Assembly (NCBI GenBank): GCA_021805955.1
Contig: JAJZDO010000866.1
Span: 1 to 5,537 of the forward strand
DNA length: 5,537 bases
Direction: 5' to 3'
Source: Acidobacteriota bacterium
GTDB lineage: Bacteria; Acidobacteriota; Terriglobia; Terriglobales; Acidobacteriaceae
A program made the position numbers and the translations under genes. The notes beneath the pieces were generated by a model. The model saw nothing but the letters and a program-made list of their open reading frames with translations, searched no databases and was not told the DNA's origin. Shown piece by piece: positions 1-5,537 of the stretch; the first letter of the stretch is position 1, and every line of letters starts with the position of its first letter.

Positions 1-1671
1 GGGATAGATCACCAGCAGCGAAAGGCCAGAGAGGACGAAGAACGCGATCAGAAAAAGCGCGCGGTGGTGGAGGCAAACGACGAGCAGGTCCCGATAGCCG
101 GAGCGCAAGCGCTCGAAGCGATCCTCAAACGCCATCTGCGCGCGCACGAAAGGATTGCGGCTCTGGCGCCGGCGATCGAGGTCGCCTTCTTCATGCACCT
201 GCAGCAGATACTTTGCCATGGTCGGGACGATGGTCCGCGACAAAAAGTAGGACGCAAGCATGGCAAAGACGACGGCTTCGCCCAGCGGCACAAACAGATA
301 CTTGGCGACTCCTCCCAGAAAAAACATGGGAACAAACACAATGCAGATGGAGAGCGTAGACACGAAAGCAGGTATGGCAATCTCTGCCGCGCCATCGAGA
401 ATTGCCTGCTCGATCTCCTTGCCCATTTCGAGGTTGCGGTTAATGTTTTCGATCTCGACCGTGGCATCGTCCACCAGAATTCCAACGGCCAGGGCCAGGC
501 CGCCGAGCGTCATGATGTTGATCGTCTGCCCAAGACTGCTGAGCGTAATCAGCGAGACCAGCACCGACAGTGGAATGGAGACGGCGATGATCAGCGTAGA
601 GCGCCAGCTGCCGAGAAAGACAAGGATCATGATCGCCGTCAGGCACGCCGCGATCAGGGCCTCCACGACCACGTCGTTGATGGCTGCGCGCACAAAGATG
701 GACTGATCGGCCAGAGGACGCATCTTGAGCTGCGGAGGCAGCCCGGCAGCAGCCTCCGGAAGCAGTGCGCGGATGCGGTCGACAATGCTGAGGGTCGAGA
801 CACTCCCGGTCTTCTCAATGCTCATCAATGCCGCGCGGCGGCCATCCACGCGGACGATGTTGGTCTGCGGCGGATACCCATTGCGCACATGCGCGATGTC
901 CCGCATGTAGACAGTCGTGCCGTTCACCGTCTTGACCGGCAGATCGTTCAGTTCCTCAATCGTGCGCGGAGCGGAATTGGTTTCGACCTGATACTCGTAG
1001 GTACCAACCTTCTCCGTGCCGCTGGGCAGGATGAGATTTTGCGCGTCGAGGGCGGTGACTACGTCCGCAGGCGAAAGATGCAGCGCCTGCAGCTTCGCGT
1101 TATCGATGTCCACCTGCACCTGCGGCTGCTTGCCGCCGTAGGGGTACGGAATCGACGCCCCTTCCACCGTCGCCAACTGCGTGCGCAGAAAATTGTTGCC
1201 GATGTCGAACAGCGCCTGCTGGCTGAGACCTTGCCCTGACAGCGCAACCTCAAGAACCGGTACGGAGGAAGCGTTGTACGTAATGACCAGTGGCGGCGTG
1301 GTTCCGGCCGGAAGGGTCCGCAGCATGGTTTGAGAGATGGCCGTTACCTGCGCAATGGCCGTGGCGATATCGACGTCCGGATGGAAGTAAATCTTGGTGA
1401 CGGAGATCCCGGTAAGATCCTGGGACTCCATGTGCTCGATATTGTCGACCGTGGTGGTTACTGCGCGCTCGTAGTTACTGGTGATGCGGCCGGCCATCTC
1501 CTGCGGCGACAGTCCCTGGTAGGTCCAGATCACCGTAACGACGGGAATATTGACGTTCGGGAAGATATCAGTCGGGGTGCGCAGGATGACCGTAATGCCC
1601 AGAATGAGAATGAGCACGGAGAGGACGACAAACGTATATGGACGGCGAAGCGCGAGACGAACAATCCACAT
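1..1671 (-). CDS. RND-family efflux permease (AcrB/MdtB-like), N-terminal part
   Basis: Inner-membrane proton-driven pump subunit that would work with a periplasmic adaptor and an outer-membrane channel to expel drugs or other solutes. Reading leftwards from ATG 1671 there are 557 codons with no stop, running off the left edge; the family is usually about 1,050 residues, so roughly half is seen. Visible parts: start MWIVRLALRRPYTF; TM1 about residues 13-30; the TPTDIFPNV motif at 32-40; periplasmic porter region 31-336; TM2 to TM4 at about 338-405; TM5 433-453; TM6 462-483; TM7 at the edge. TM4 holds the paired acids D401-D402 in GILVDDATVEIENI, matching the AcrB proton-relay pair D407/D408. 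The VDDA form points to the drug/hydrophobe (HAE-1-like) branch, not the heavy-metal CusA branch (usually VDGA). No good Shine-Dalgarno lies before ATG 1671; the start is chosen by the conserved N-terminus. The substrate cannot be read from sequence. No adaptor gene lies upstream, so it would have to be downstream, outside the window. Confidence 0.96.
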   Translation of the reverse strand, partial: MWIVRLALRRPYTFVVLSVLILILGITVILRTPTDIFPNVNIPVVTVIWTYQGLSPQEMAGRITSNYERAVTTTVDNIEHMESQDLTGISVTKIYFHPDVDIATAIAQVTAISQTMLRTLPAGTTPPLVITYNASSVPVLEVALSGQGLSQQALFDIGNNFLRTQLATVEGASIPYPYGGKQPQVQVDIDNAKLQALHLSPADVVTALDAQNLILPSGTEKVGTYEYQVETNSAPRTIEELNDLPVKTVNGTTVYMRDIAHVRNGYPPQTNIVRVDGRRAALMSIEKTGSVSTLSIVDRIRALLPEAAAGLPPQLKMRPLADQSIFVRAAINDVVVEALIAACLTAIMILVFLGSWRSTLIIAVSIPLSVLVSLITLSSLGQTINIMTLGGLALAVGILVDDATVEIENINRNLEMGKEIEQAILDGAAEIAIPAFVSTLSICIVFVPMFFLGGVAKYLFVPLGEAVVFAMLASYFLSRTIVPTMAKYLLQVHEEGDLDRRRQSRNPFVRAQMAFEDRFERLRSGYRDLLVVCLHHRALFLIAFFVLSGLSLLVIYP

Positions 1672-1699
1672 GAGAACGGGCCTGGAAGGCTGAAAATGG

Positions 1700-1717
1700 A
1701 GCCGGGAGTACCCGGCT
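1700..1717 (-). promoter_or_regulatory. GC-rich perfect hairpin in the pump leader
   Basis: AGCCGGG-AGTA-CCCGGCT is a perfect 7-bp inverted repeat with a 4-base loop, ending 29 bases upstream of the pump ATG. On the minus-strand transcript it would form a stable stem-loop. It is followed by CCATTTTC, only a short U-rich stretch, so it is a weak candidate for an intrinsic terminator of the upstream basic-protein gene. It could equally be a 5'-UTR control element or an operator. Confidence 0.5.
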
Positions 1718-1719
1718 AC

Positions 1720-1735
1720 CGATTATCGTTAATCG
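1720..1735. promoter_or_regulatory. Inverted repeat, possible operator of the pump gene
   Basis: CGATTA-TCGT-TAATCG is a perfect 6-bp inverted repeat with a 4-base spacer. It sits directly downstream (minus-strand sense) of the TATGAT box at 1736-1741 and two bases from the GC-rich hairpin at 1700-1717. If that box is the -10, the dyad covers the transcription start, a common place for a repressor of an efflux pump. No regulator gene is seen in the window, so the binding protein is unknown. Confidence 0.4.
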
Positions 1736-1741
1736 ATCATA
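1736..1741 (-). promoter_or_regulatory. Possible -10 box for the pump gene
   Basis: Minus-strand TATGAT matches the sigma70 -10 consensus at 5 of 6 bases. No good -35 hexamer lies 16-18 bases upstream, so an activator would be needed or the match is chance. Its position next to the dyad at 1720-1735 is the main argument for it. Confidence 0.25.
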
Positions 1742-1853
1742 CACCATGGCCCATCCCGAGGTGATGAATTTCCAATGCTTTGATTTGAGGCTGGCGCCAA
1801 ACCCCATTGGTTGCATCGCTTTCCGCGTGCAAATCCTTCTCGAAAGCCCTCGA

Positions 1854-2228
1854 TTAACCCCGTTTTTGGGGAACCCTGGCTCCCGCCCGACGCGCCTCAG
1901 ACAGGCCGATGGCCACCGCTTGTTTGGGATTGGTCACTTTACGCCCGGAACCGCTCTTCAGCTTCCCTTCCTTATAAGCGCGCATTTCACGCTCGACGAT
2001 CTTGGAGGCTTTTGGGCTGTATTTGCGGGAGCTGGTCTTGTGGCCTGCGGATTTCTTTTTCGCTGCACCGCTGCGCGCACTTGAGGATTTGCTGGTGGTT
2101 CTGACCCGTGCTGCGGTCGATTTCTTTACCGCAGCCGACTTCTTAGCCGCCGTCTTGCGGGCGGCGGGGCGCTTTGCGGTGGACCGTGATCTGGTGGCTT
2201 TCTTCGTGCTTGCCTTTTTCGCTGGCAT
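1854..2228 (-). CDS. Small basic protein: histone H1-like tail plus DUF6496-like domain
   Basis: The product is 124 residues. Residues 1 to about 66 are a low-complexity tail almost wholly of Lys, Ala, Arg, Ser and Thr, with repeated KKA/KKS/AKK-type units like the C-terminal tail of histone H1 and bacterial H1-like proteins. Residues about 67-124 form a compact domain with EREMRAYKEGKLKSGSG, then KQAVAIGLSEARRAG, which I recognise as the DUF6496 pattern (unknown function). The tail suggests non-specific DNA or RNA binding and a nucleoid or stress role; this is inference. A frame extends to a GTG at 2258, but ATG 2228 is preferred because GAGGGAG (2235-2241) lies six bases upstream and MPAKKA is the natural basic start. 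The ASST gene is divergent; the pump gene follows on the same strand 182 bases later. There is no signal peptide, so it is cytoplasmic. The long plus-strand frames opposite it are mirror images of Lys/Ala codons. Confidence 0.88.
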   Translation of the reverse strand: MPAKKASTKKATRSRSTAKRPAARKTAAKKSAAVKKSTAARVRTTSKSSSARSGAAKKKSAGHKTSSRKYSPKASKIVEREMRAYKEGKLKSGSGRKVTNPKQAVAIGLSEARRAGARVPQKRG

Positions 2229-2234
2229 ACTGTT

Positions 2235-2241
2235 CTCCCTC
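2235..2241 (-). promoter_or_regulatory. Ribosome binding site of the basic-protein gene
   Basis: Minus-strand GAGGGAG is a good Shine-Dalgarno six bases before ATG 2228. It decides the start against the in-frame GTG at 2258. Confidence 0.7.
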
Positions 2242-2267
2242 ACTCTATGAGAAGCCACCTGGGAACT

Positions 2268-2279
2268 CTGCAGTTGCAG
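2268..2279. repeat. Short inverted repeat in the divergent intergenic region
   Basis: CTGCA-GT-TGCAG is a perfect 5-bp inverted repeat with a 2-base spacer, 40 bases upstream of the basic-protein ATG. It lies between two divergent genes and could be a small operator. A second palindrome, GGAATTCC (2342-2349), lies nearer the ASST gene. Both are short enough to be chance. Confidence 0.3.
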
Positions 2280-2426
2280 GGGTGTGACAGACGGAAGGCA
2301 AACGGAGCCAAAGAGTTACCAATAGGTCCGTAGAAATTTTTGGAATTCCCGAACCGCTTACCTTAGTAACAGCTATTATTCCTCCCATACCTCCAAGTTG
2401 TTTTCTACCAACATATTTTCAGGGCC

Positions 2427-2432
2427 AGGAAG
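2427..2432 (+). promoter_or_regulatory. Ribosome binding site of the ASST gene
   Basis: AGGAAG lies nine bases before ATG 2442. It would be only three bases from the in-frame TTG at 2436, so it favours the ATG as the start. Confidence 0.6.
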
Positions 2433-2441
2433 CGATTGCTC

Positions 2442-4454
2442 ATGATCGGACGCCGTCAGATTTCCCTCTGGGGTTGCGCCATGCTGCTGACCGCCGTAGT
2501 TGCAGGTTGCGGAAGCAGCAGCAAAATGCAGACAGCGCAAAACAAACTTTCCGGCACCGCCCCTGAGGGCGGAACGGTAAGTCCACAGCCGGCCCAGAGC
2601 CGACCGCAGGTTACGCTCAGCGGAACTTCCTACGACTTTGGGAATACGCTGACCGGCAATGTTTTACGTGGCACGGTTGTCCAGATTTCCAATAATGGTG
2701 GCTCGGCGATCAGCCTGCAACCCGCTGTTTCAGCGGGCAGCCCGTTCCGTCTGGGGTCGGAGACCACCTGCGGGGTGCGGTTGCCGGCCGGCGCTAGCTG
2801 CGGTGTGGCCGTAACCTATGCGCCCACCGGGCCCTCCCCCGGCGGCAATGACGTTGCATCCCTAAACCTGAATTTCGGGAACGCCCCCCAGGGTACTCCC
2901 TCGACGGTGGCATTGACCGGGCACGCTTTCGTTCTTACGGCGGGAACAGTCGTGGCAACGGCGAATCCCCAGGTGGCGCAGTACTCCATCACGCCCCCCT
3001 TTGCCGGCACTGTCACCGTAAATTTTGGCCAAACGACCAATTACGGGCGGCAGACCTGGAGTGTGCCCACGCCCAGCGGCGGCGGTCCGGTGAGCATCTT
3101 TGTTGCCGGCATGCTTGCAAATACCACGTATCACATGCAGGCCACGATTGCGTTCGAGAACGGAGAGACCGCCACAGACGTGGATCATACGTTTGCAGTG
3201 GGTGCCCTGCCGGCAGTGGGAGGCGTCACCGCCCACGGATCCTTTAATCCTGGTCTTAGCGCAAATACAACGTCTGGAGAAAACCCACAGCCCGGCGTCG
3301 AGCTGATTTCTGCAGTGGCCGGTCCATCGCAAGGTGCCTATGCTACCGATCTGGCTGGGAATGTGATTTGGACATATCCGTTTACCGATCAGCAGTACAA
3401 CTCCGGCATCAATGCGATCAAGTTACTGCCGAATGGTGACATGGTGATGGATATCGGCGTCAGCTCCGAGGCTCCACTTTCAGGGCCAACACCGTCGAAT
3501 GAGCTAATTGCCATTCGTGAAGTAGACCTCACAGGCAATATTGTCCGCCAGAAGACGCTCGCCGATATCAACGCGGGGCTGGCTCAGGCCGGCATCAACA
3601 TCACCCTGGTCGATTTTCATCACGACATTGAACCGCTGCCGAACGGCCATCTGCTGGTGATGGCGAACACGCTGAAGCAATTCACAAACTTGACCGGCTA
3701 TTCCGGCACCACGACCGTATTGGGCGACGTGGTGGTCGACCTGGACGAGAACTGGAACCCGGTCTGGGCATGGAATGAGTTTGACTACCTGGATGTGAAC
3801 CGGCATCCCATGCAATTCCCCGACTGGACCCACTCGAACGCCATCATCTTTTCACCAGACGATGGAAACTTCATCGTCTCCGTACGCCATCAGAACTGGC
3901 TCATAAAAGTTAACTATGCCAATGGAGCGGGTGACGGCAGCATTTTGTGGAAGCTGGGCCAGGGTGGCGACTTCACGCTGCAGGGCGGGACCGATCCTAC
4001 AGATTGGTTTTATGCCCAGCATGGACCAAACTTCATTGGTTCGCCCACTGCAGGAATCTTTAAGCTGACCCTTATGGACAACGGCGACGACCGTATCTTT
4101 CCAGCGGGCGTAACCTGCGGAACAACTGGAGAGCCGGCGTGCCACTATTCCACCGTTCCTGTGATGGAGATCAATGAGACAGCCAAAACAGCGACGCTGC
4201 TGTTCCATCCGATCATTCCGCCGAATATGTATAACAGTTTCGGCGGAAATTCAGAGCAACTAGCGAACGGCAATATCGAATATGACCTTTGCGGGATTGT
4301 AAATCCACAAAATAATCAGCTTGAGTCCGATGTCTTTGAGGTTACTCAGGCTGCGCAGCCCACGACCATATGGCATCTGCATTCGAACGGAACAGCCCTC
4401 TATCGCGCCTTCCGGATGCCAAGCTTATACCCGGGCGTTCAGTGGACCCAATGA
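2442..4454 (+). CDS. Lipoprotein aryl-sulfate sulfotransferase (ASST) with N-terminal beta-sandwich domains
   Basis: Predicted 670-residue periplasm-facing lipoprotein that would move sulfate from a phenolic sulfate ester to another phenol without PAPS. A signal peptide (RR at 4-5, hydrophobic 7-21) ends in lipobox VAGC, with C23 as the lipidated residue. Residues about 24-55 are a Ser/Gly/Pro-rich linker. About 57-166 is an ASH/'choice-of-anchor D' sandwich (SYDFGN, SNNGGSAISL, C110, C120, TYAP). About 168-256 resembles a fibronectin III fold (NTTYHMQATI). About 284-660 is the ASST beta-propeller. The E. coli ASST active site (H252, H356, N358, R374, H436 by published numbering) is matched by HHD at 393-394, H464 and N466 in DWTHSN, R482 in SVRHQN and H527 in AQHGPN; H527 would carry the sulfo-histidine. 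The H464-R482 spacing of 18 equals that of the E. coli enzyme. C559 and C567 may form a disulfide like the one in E. coli ASST. No DsbL/DsbI pair is adjacent. True substrate is unknown. Confidence 0.9.
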   Translation: MIGRRQISLWGCAMLLTAVVAGCGSSSKMQTAQNKLSGTAPEGGTVSPQPAQSRPQVTLSGTSYDFGNTLTGNVLRGTVVQISNNGGSAISLQPAVSAGSPFRLGSETTCGVRLPAGASCGVAVTYAPTGPSPGGNDVASLNLNFGNAPQGTPSTVALTGHAFVLTAGTVVATANPQVAQYSITPPFAGTVTVNFGQTTNYGRQTWSVPTPSGGGPVSIFVAGMLANTTYHMQATIAFENGETATDVDHTFAVGALPAVGGVTAHGSFNPGLSANTTSGENPQPGVELISAVAGPSQGAYATDLAGNVIWTYPFTDQQYNSGINAIKLLPNGDMVMDIGVSSEAPLSGPTPSNELIAIREVDLTGNIVRQKTLADINAGLAQAGINITLVDFHHDIEPLPNGHLLVMANTLKQFTNLTGYSGTTTVLGDVVVDLDENWNPVWAWNEFDYLDVNRHPMQFPDWTHSNAIIFSPDDGNFIVSVRHQNWLIKVNYANGAGDGSILWKLGQGGDFTLQGGTDPTDWFYAQHGPNFIGSPTAGIFKLTLMDNGDDRIFPAGVTCGTTGEPACHYSTVPVMEINETAKTATLLFHPIIPPNMYNSFGGNSEQLANGNIEYDLCGIVNPQNNQLESDVFEVTQAAQPTTIWHLHSNGTALYRAFRMPSLYPGVQWTQ

Positions 4455-4482
4455 TTGACTGGAGTGGTGGGCGAGGAAGGTT

Positions 4483-4557
4483 TGGTAGCGCTAACGGGAA
4501 TCGAACCCGTGTTTTAAGATTGAGAATCTCACGTCCTAACCCCTAGACGATAGCGCC
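4483..4557 (-). tRNA. tRNA-Glu, anticodon CUC
   Basis: The minus strand folds into a full cloverleaf. The acceptor stem is GGCGCTA with TAGCGCT; the D arm is GTCT...GGAC with an 8-base loop. The anticodon stem TGAGA/TCTTA carries loop TTCTCAA, so the anticodon is CTC, reading GAG. The variable region is four bases (AAAC), and the T arm is ACGGG-TTCGATT-CCCGT. The discriminator is A at 4486 and the 3' CCA is encoded (4483-4485). The U11-A24 pair, U13 with G22, and the lack of base 47 agree with known glutamate tRNA identity elements in E. coli. The terminal pair is G1-U72, a wobble instead of the usual G-C. It is convergent with the ASST gene, whose stop is 28 bases away. I see no T-run terminator downstream of it. 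Confidence 0.96.
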
Positions 4558-4569
4558 ACAACCTCTCTC

Positions 4570-4598
4570 ACTATATCGAACCCCTGCCTGCTCGCCAA
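4570..4598 (-). promoter_or_regulatory. Sigma70-type promoter of tRNA-Glu
   Basis: On the minus strand, TTGGCG (4598-4593) and TATAGT (4575-4570) are separated by exactly 17 bases. The -10 matches consensus at 5 of 6 and the -35 begins with TTG. Transcription would start about 5-7 bases upstream of the mature tRNA 5' end (4557), a short leader suited to RNase P processing. Confidence 0.65.
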
Positions 4599-4613
4599 GC
4601 GGGCGCGCGGCCC

Positions 4614-4642
4614 TTGCGCTGCCGCCCGGCGGCGGACATAAT
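4614..4642 (+). promoter_or_regulatory. Sigma70-type promoter of the GH3 gene
   Basis: TTGCGC (4614-4619) and CATAAT (4637-4642) are 17 bases apart; the -10 matches 5 of 6 and the -35 matches the TTG core only. It would start transcription near 4649 and give a leader of about 50 bases before ATG 4698. Its -35 lies 15 bases from the -35 of the divergent tRNA promoter. Confidence 0.45.
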
Positions 4643-4697
4643 GCGTTCTGGGCGGGAAACTGCCGCTCACATCCTTCAGAAACCGAGAACACTGCCC

Positions 4698-5537
4698 ATG
4701 TCCGACCGTCGCGTCCTGACTGCGCTGCTGTCCGCCCTCCTGCTCCCCGCAACAATCCAGGCCGCAGCACAGACGACGGCCGGCCCTTCTCCCGTGACGC
4801 CAGCGATGGAGCAACAGGCTGACGCCATGGTTCACAAACTGACGCTCGCCCAGAAGCTGGCACTGATCGGCGGGCAGGACTCGATGTTCATCCGCGCTGA
4901 GCCGTCAGCCGGCTTTCCGCAGTTGAAGATGTCCGATGGCCCGATGGGCGTGCGCACCTGGGGGCCTTCCATGGCGTATGCGGCAGGTATCAATCTGGCG
5001 GCAAGCTGGGACCGCAATCTGGCACGCGAAATTGGCGCTGCGATTGGCCAGGATGCGCGGGCGCGCGGCGTGAACTTTCTACTCGGACCGGGCGTCGACA
5101 TTTACCGCATGCCCATGAACGGCCGGAACTTCGAATACTTCGGCGAGGACCCCTATCTGTCGGCCAACATCGCTGTTGGCTACATTGACGGCCTGCAGAG
5201 CCAGGGGGTCAGCGCCACCGTCAAGCACTTTGCGCTGAACGATGCCGAGTATGACCGGCACGGTGAAAACTCCATCGCCGACGAGCGAACGCTGCGAGAG
5301 ATCGATCTGCCCCCGTTTGAAGCTGCCGTGCGCCAGGCGCACACCGGCGCCCTCATGGACTCCTACAACCTGATCAACGGCGAGCATGCGACGCAGAACC
5401 ACTTCCTGAATATTGATGTGTTGCGCAAGGAATGGGGCTTCCGCGGTATCGTGATGTCCGACTGGAACGCCACCTATGACGGCGTCGCCGCCGCCAACAA
5501 CGGACTGGACCTGGAGATGCCGAGCGGCAAATTTATG
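4698..5537 (+). CDS. Secreted glycoside hydrolase family 3 (beta-glucosidase-like), N-terminal part
   Basis: Exported enzyme expected to remove terminal beta-linked sugars from oligosaccharides or glycosides by a two-step retaining mechanism. The 280 codons seen run off the right edge; GH3 enzymes with the C-terminal domain are usually 700-850 residues. A Sec signal peptide is clear: RR at 4-5, a Leu/Ala-rich core about 7-19, and likely cleavage in the Ala/Gln stretch about 22-26. The GH3 TIM barrel follows: LTLAQKLALIGG, SDGPMGVR (D80), RNFEYFGEDP (R143), VKHFALND (K176-H177), DERTLREIDLPPFEAAV, and EWGFRGIVMSDW, in which D255 is the catalytic nucleophile. The acid/base residue lies beyond the window. 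An in-frame ATG at 4641 would add 19 residues, but it overlaps the predicted -10 box and pushes the signal peptide inward, so 4698 is preferred. The Shine-Dalgarno before 4698 is weak. Sugar specificity cannot be told. Confidence 0.95.
   Translation, partial: MSDRRVLTALLSALLLPATIQAAAQTTAGPSPVTPAMEQQADAMVHKLTLAQKLALIGGQDSMFIRAEPSAGFPQLKMSDGPMGVRTWGPSMAYAAGINLAASWDRNLAREIGAAIGQDARARGVNFLLGPGVDIYRMPMNGRNFEYFGEDPYLSANIAVGYIDGLQSQGVSATVKHFALNDAEYDRHGENSIADERTLREIDLPPFEAAVRQAHTGALMDSYNLINGEHATQNHFLNIDVLRKEWGFRGIVMSDWNATYDGVAAANNGLDLEMPSGKFM

Larger units (their letters stand above)
1672..1853. other. Intergenic leader of the RND pump gene
   Basis: This 182-base gap lies between the stop of the small basic-protein gene and the start of the pump gene, both on the minus strand. 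No convincing gene is present: short frames crossing it are shadows of its neighbours. It holds two adjacent inverted repeats (1700-1717 and 1720-1735) and a possible minus-strand -10 box at 1736-1741, annotated separately. No Shine-Dalgarno is visible directly before ATG 1671. Confidence 0.7.
2229..2441. other. Divergent intergenic region (basic protein / ASST)
   Basis: This 213-base region separates divergent genes and should hold promoters for both. From about 2325 it is clearly more AT-rich than the flanking genes, as expected of a promoter. TATTAT at 2374-2379 (5 of 6 to the plus-strand -10 consensus, 62 bases before the ASST ATG) is the best -10 candidate, but it lacks a matching -35. 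I could not place a convincing promoter for the minus-strand gene. No RNA gene or coding frame is supported. Confidence 0.6.

Noticed and set aside
64..1239. Long 391-codon plus-strand open frame opposite the pump gene
   Set aside because: Its product is rich in His, Arg, Asp and Gln with no recognisable fold, and the opposite strand encodes an unmistakable RND permease through the same bases. High GC makes such antisense frames common.
1854..1872. CCCC-GTTTTT-GGGG hairpin at the end of the basic-protein gene as a terminator
   Set aside because: The stem is only 4 bp, lies inside the last codons, and has no U-run after it on the minus strand.
1746..2250. Several plus-strand frames opposite the small basic-protein gene
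   Set aside because: They are mirror translations of Lys, Ala and Arg codons; the minus-strand frame has a good ribosome site and a recognisable C-terminal domain.
2340..2369. TTGGAA (2340-2345) with TAGTAA (2364-2369) as the ASST promoter
   Set aside because: The spacer is 18 bases but TAGTAA matches the -10 consensus at only half its positions; too weak to annotate.
2816..4208. Minus-strand frames inside the ASST gene
   Set aside because: They have no domain signals or ribosome sites, and they lie opposite a continuous gene with conserved catalytic motifs.
4483..4557. tRNA-Glu as an integration site for a mobile element
   Set aside because: No integrase, no direct repeat of the tRNA 3' end and no change of base composition is visible on either side; the neighbours look like ordinary chromosomal genes.
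4543..4863. Overlapping minus-strand frames spanning the tRNA promoter and the GH3 start
   Set aside because: They cross the tRNA and promoter region, have low-complexity Arg/Gly/Ser composition, and oppose the GH3 signal peptide and barrel start.

Overview
The window is about 60% GC, with one tRNA gene and four protein genes typical of a Gram-negative soil or plant-litter bacterium. An Acidobacteriota member (Terriglobia, Granulicella/Terriglobus/Edaphobacter-like) fits best. The reasons are the 'choice-of-anchor D' type lipoprotein, the AcrB-like RND pump with a VDDATVEIENI motif, the Lys/Ala-rich DUF6496-like protein and an exported GH3 glycosidase. This assignment rests on family character, not on a search.

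Layout. (1) 1-1671, minus strand: the N-terminal 557 codons of an RND-family efflux permease, cut by the left window edge. (2) 1672-1853: its leader, with two adjacent perfect inverted repeats next to a possible -10 box. (3) 1854-2228, minus: a small basic protein with a histone H1-like tail and a C-terminal DUF6496-like domain. (4) 2229-2441: divergent intergenic region with two short dyads. (5) 2442-4454, plus: a large lipoprotein aryl-sulfate sulfotransferase (ASST) carrying two extra N-terminal beta-sandwich domains. (6) 4483-4557, minus: tRNA-Glu(CUC) with encoded CCA. (7) 4558-4697: a compact divergent promoter region. (8) 4698-5537, plus: the N-terminal 280 codons of a secreted family 3 glycoside hydrolase, cut by the right edge.

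The genes do not form one operon; orientations are - - + - +. Three of the four proteins act in the envelope or periplasm: drug/solute efflux, sulfate transfer between phenolics, and beta-glycoside hydrolysis. Handling of plant- or microbe-derived phenolics and glycosides is a reasonable but unproven theme. I see no CRISPR array, insertion sequence, integrase or phage gene. The region reads as ordinary chromosome. The most notable items are the ASST domain architecture with an intact catalytic set, the H1-tail/DUF6496 protein, the paired dyads upstream of the pump, and the back-to-back tRNA/GH3 promoters.
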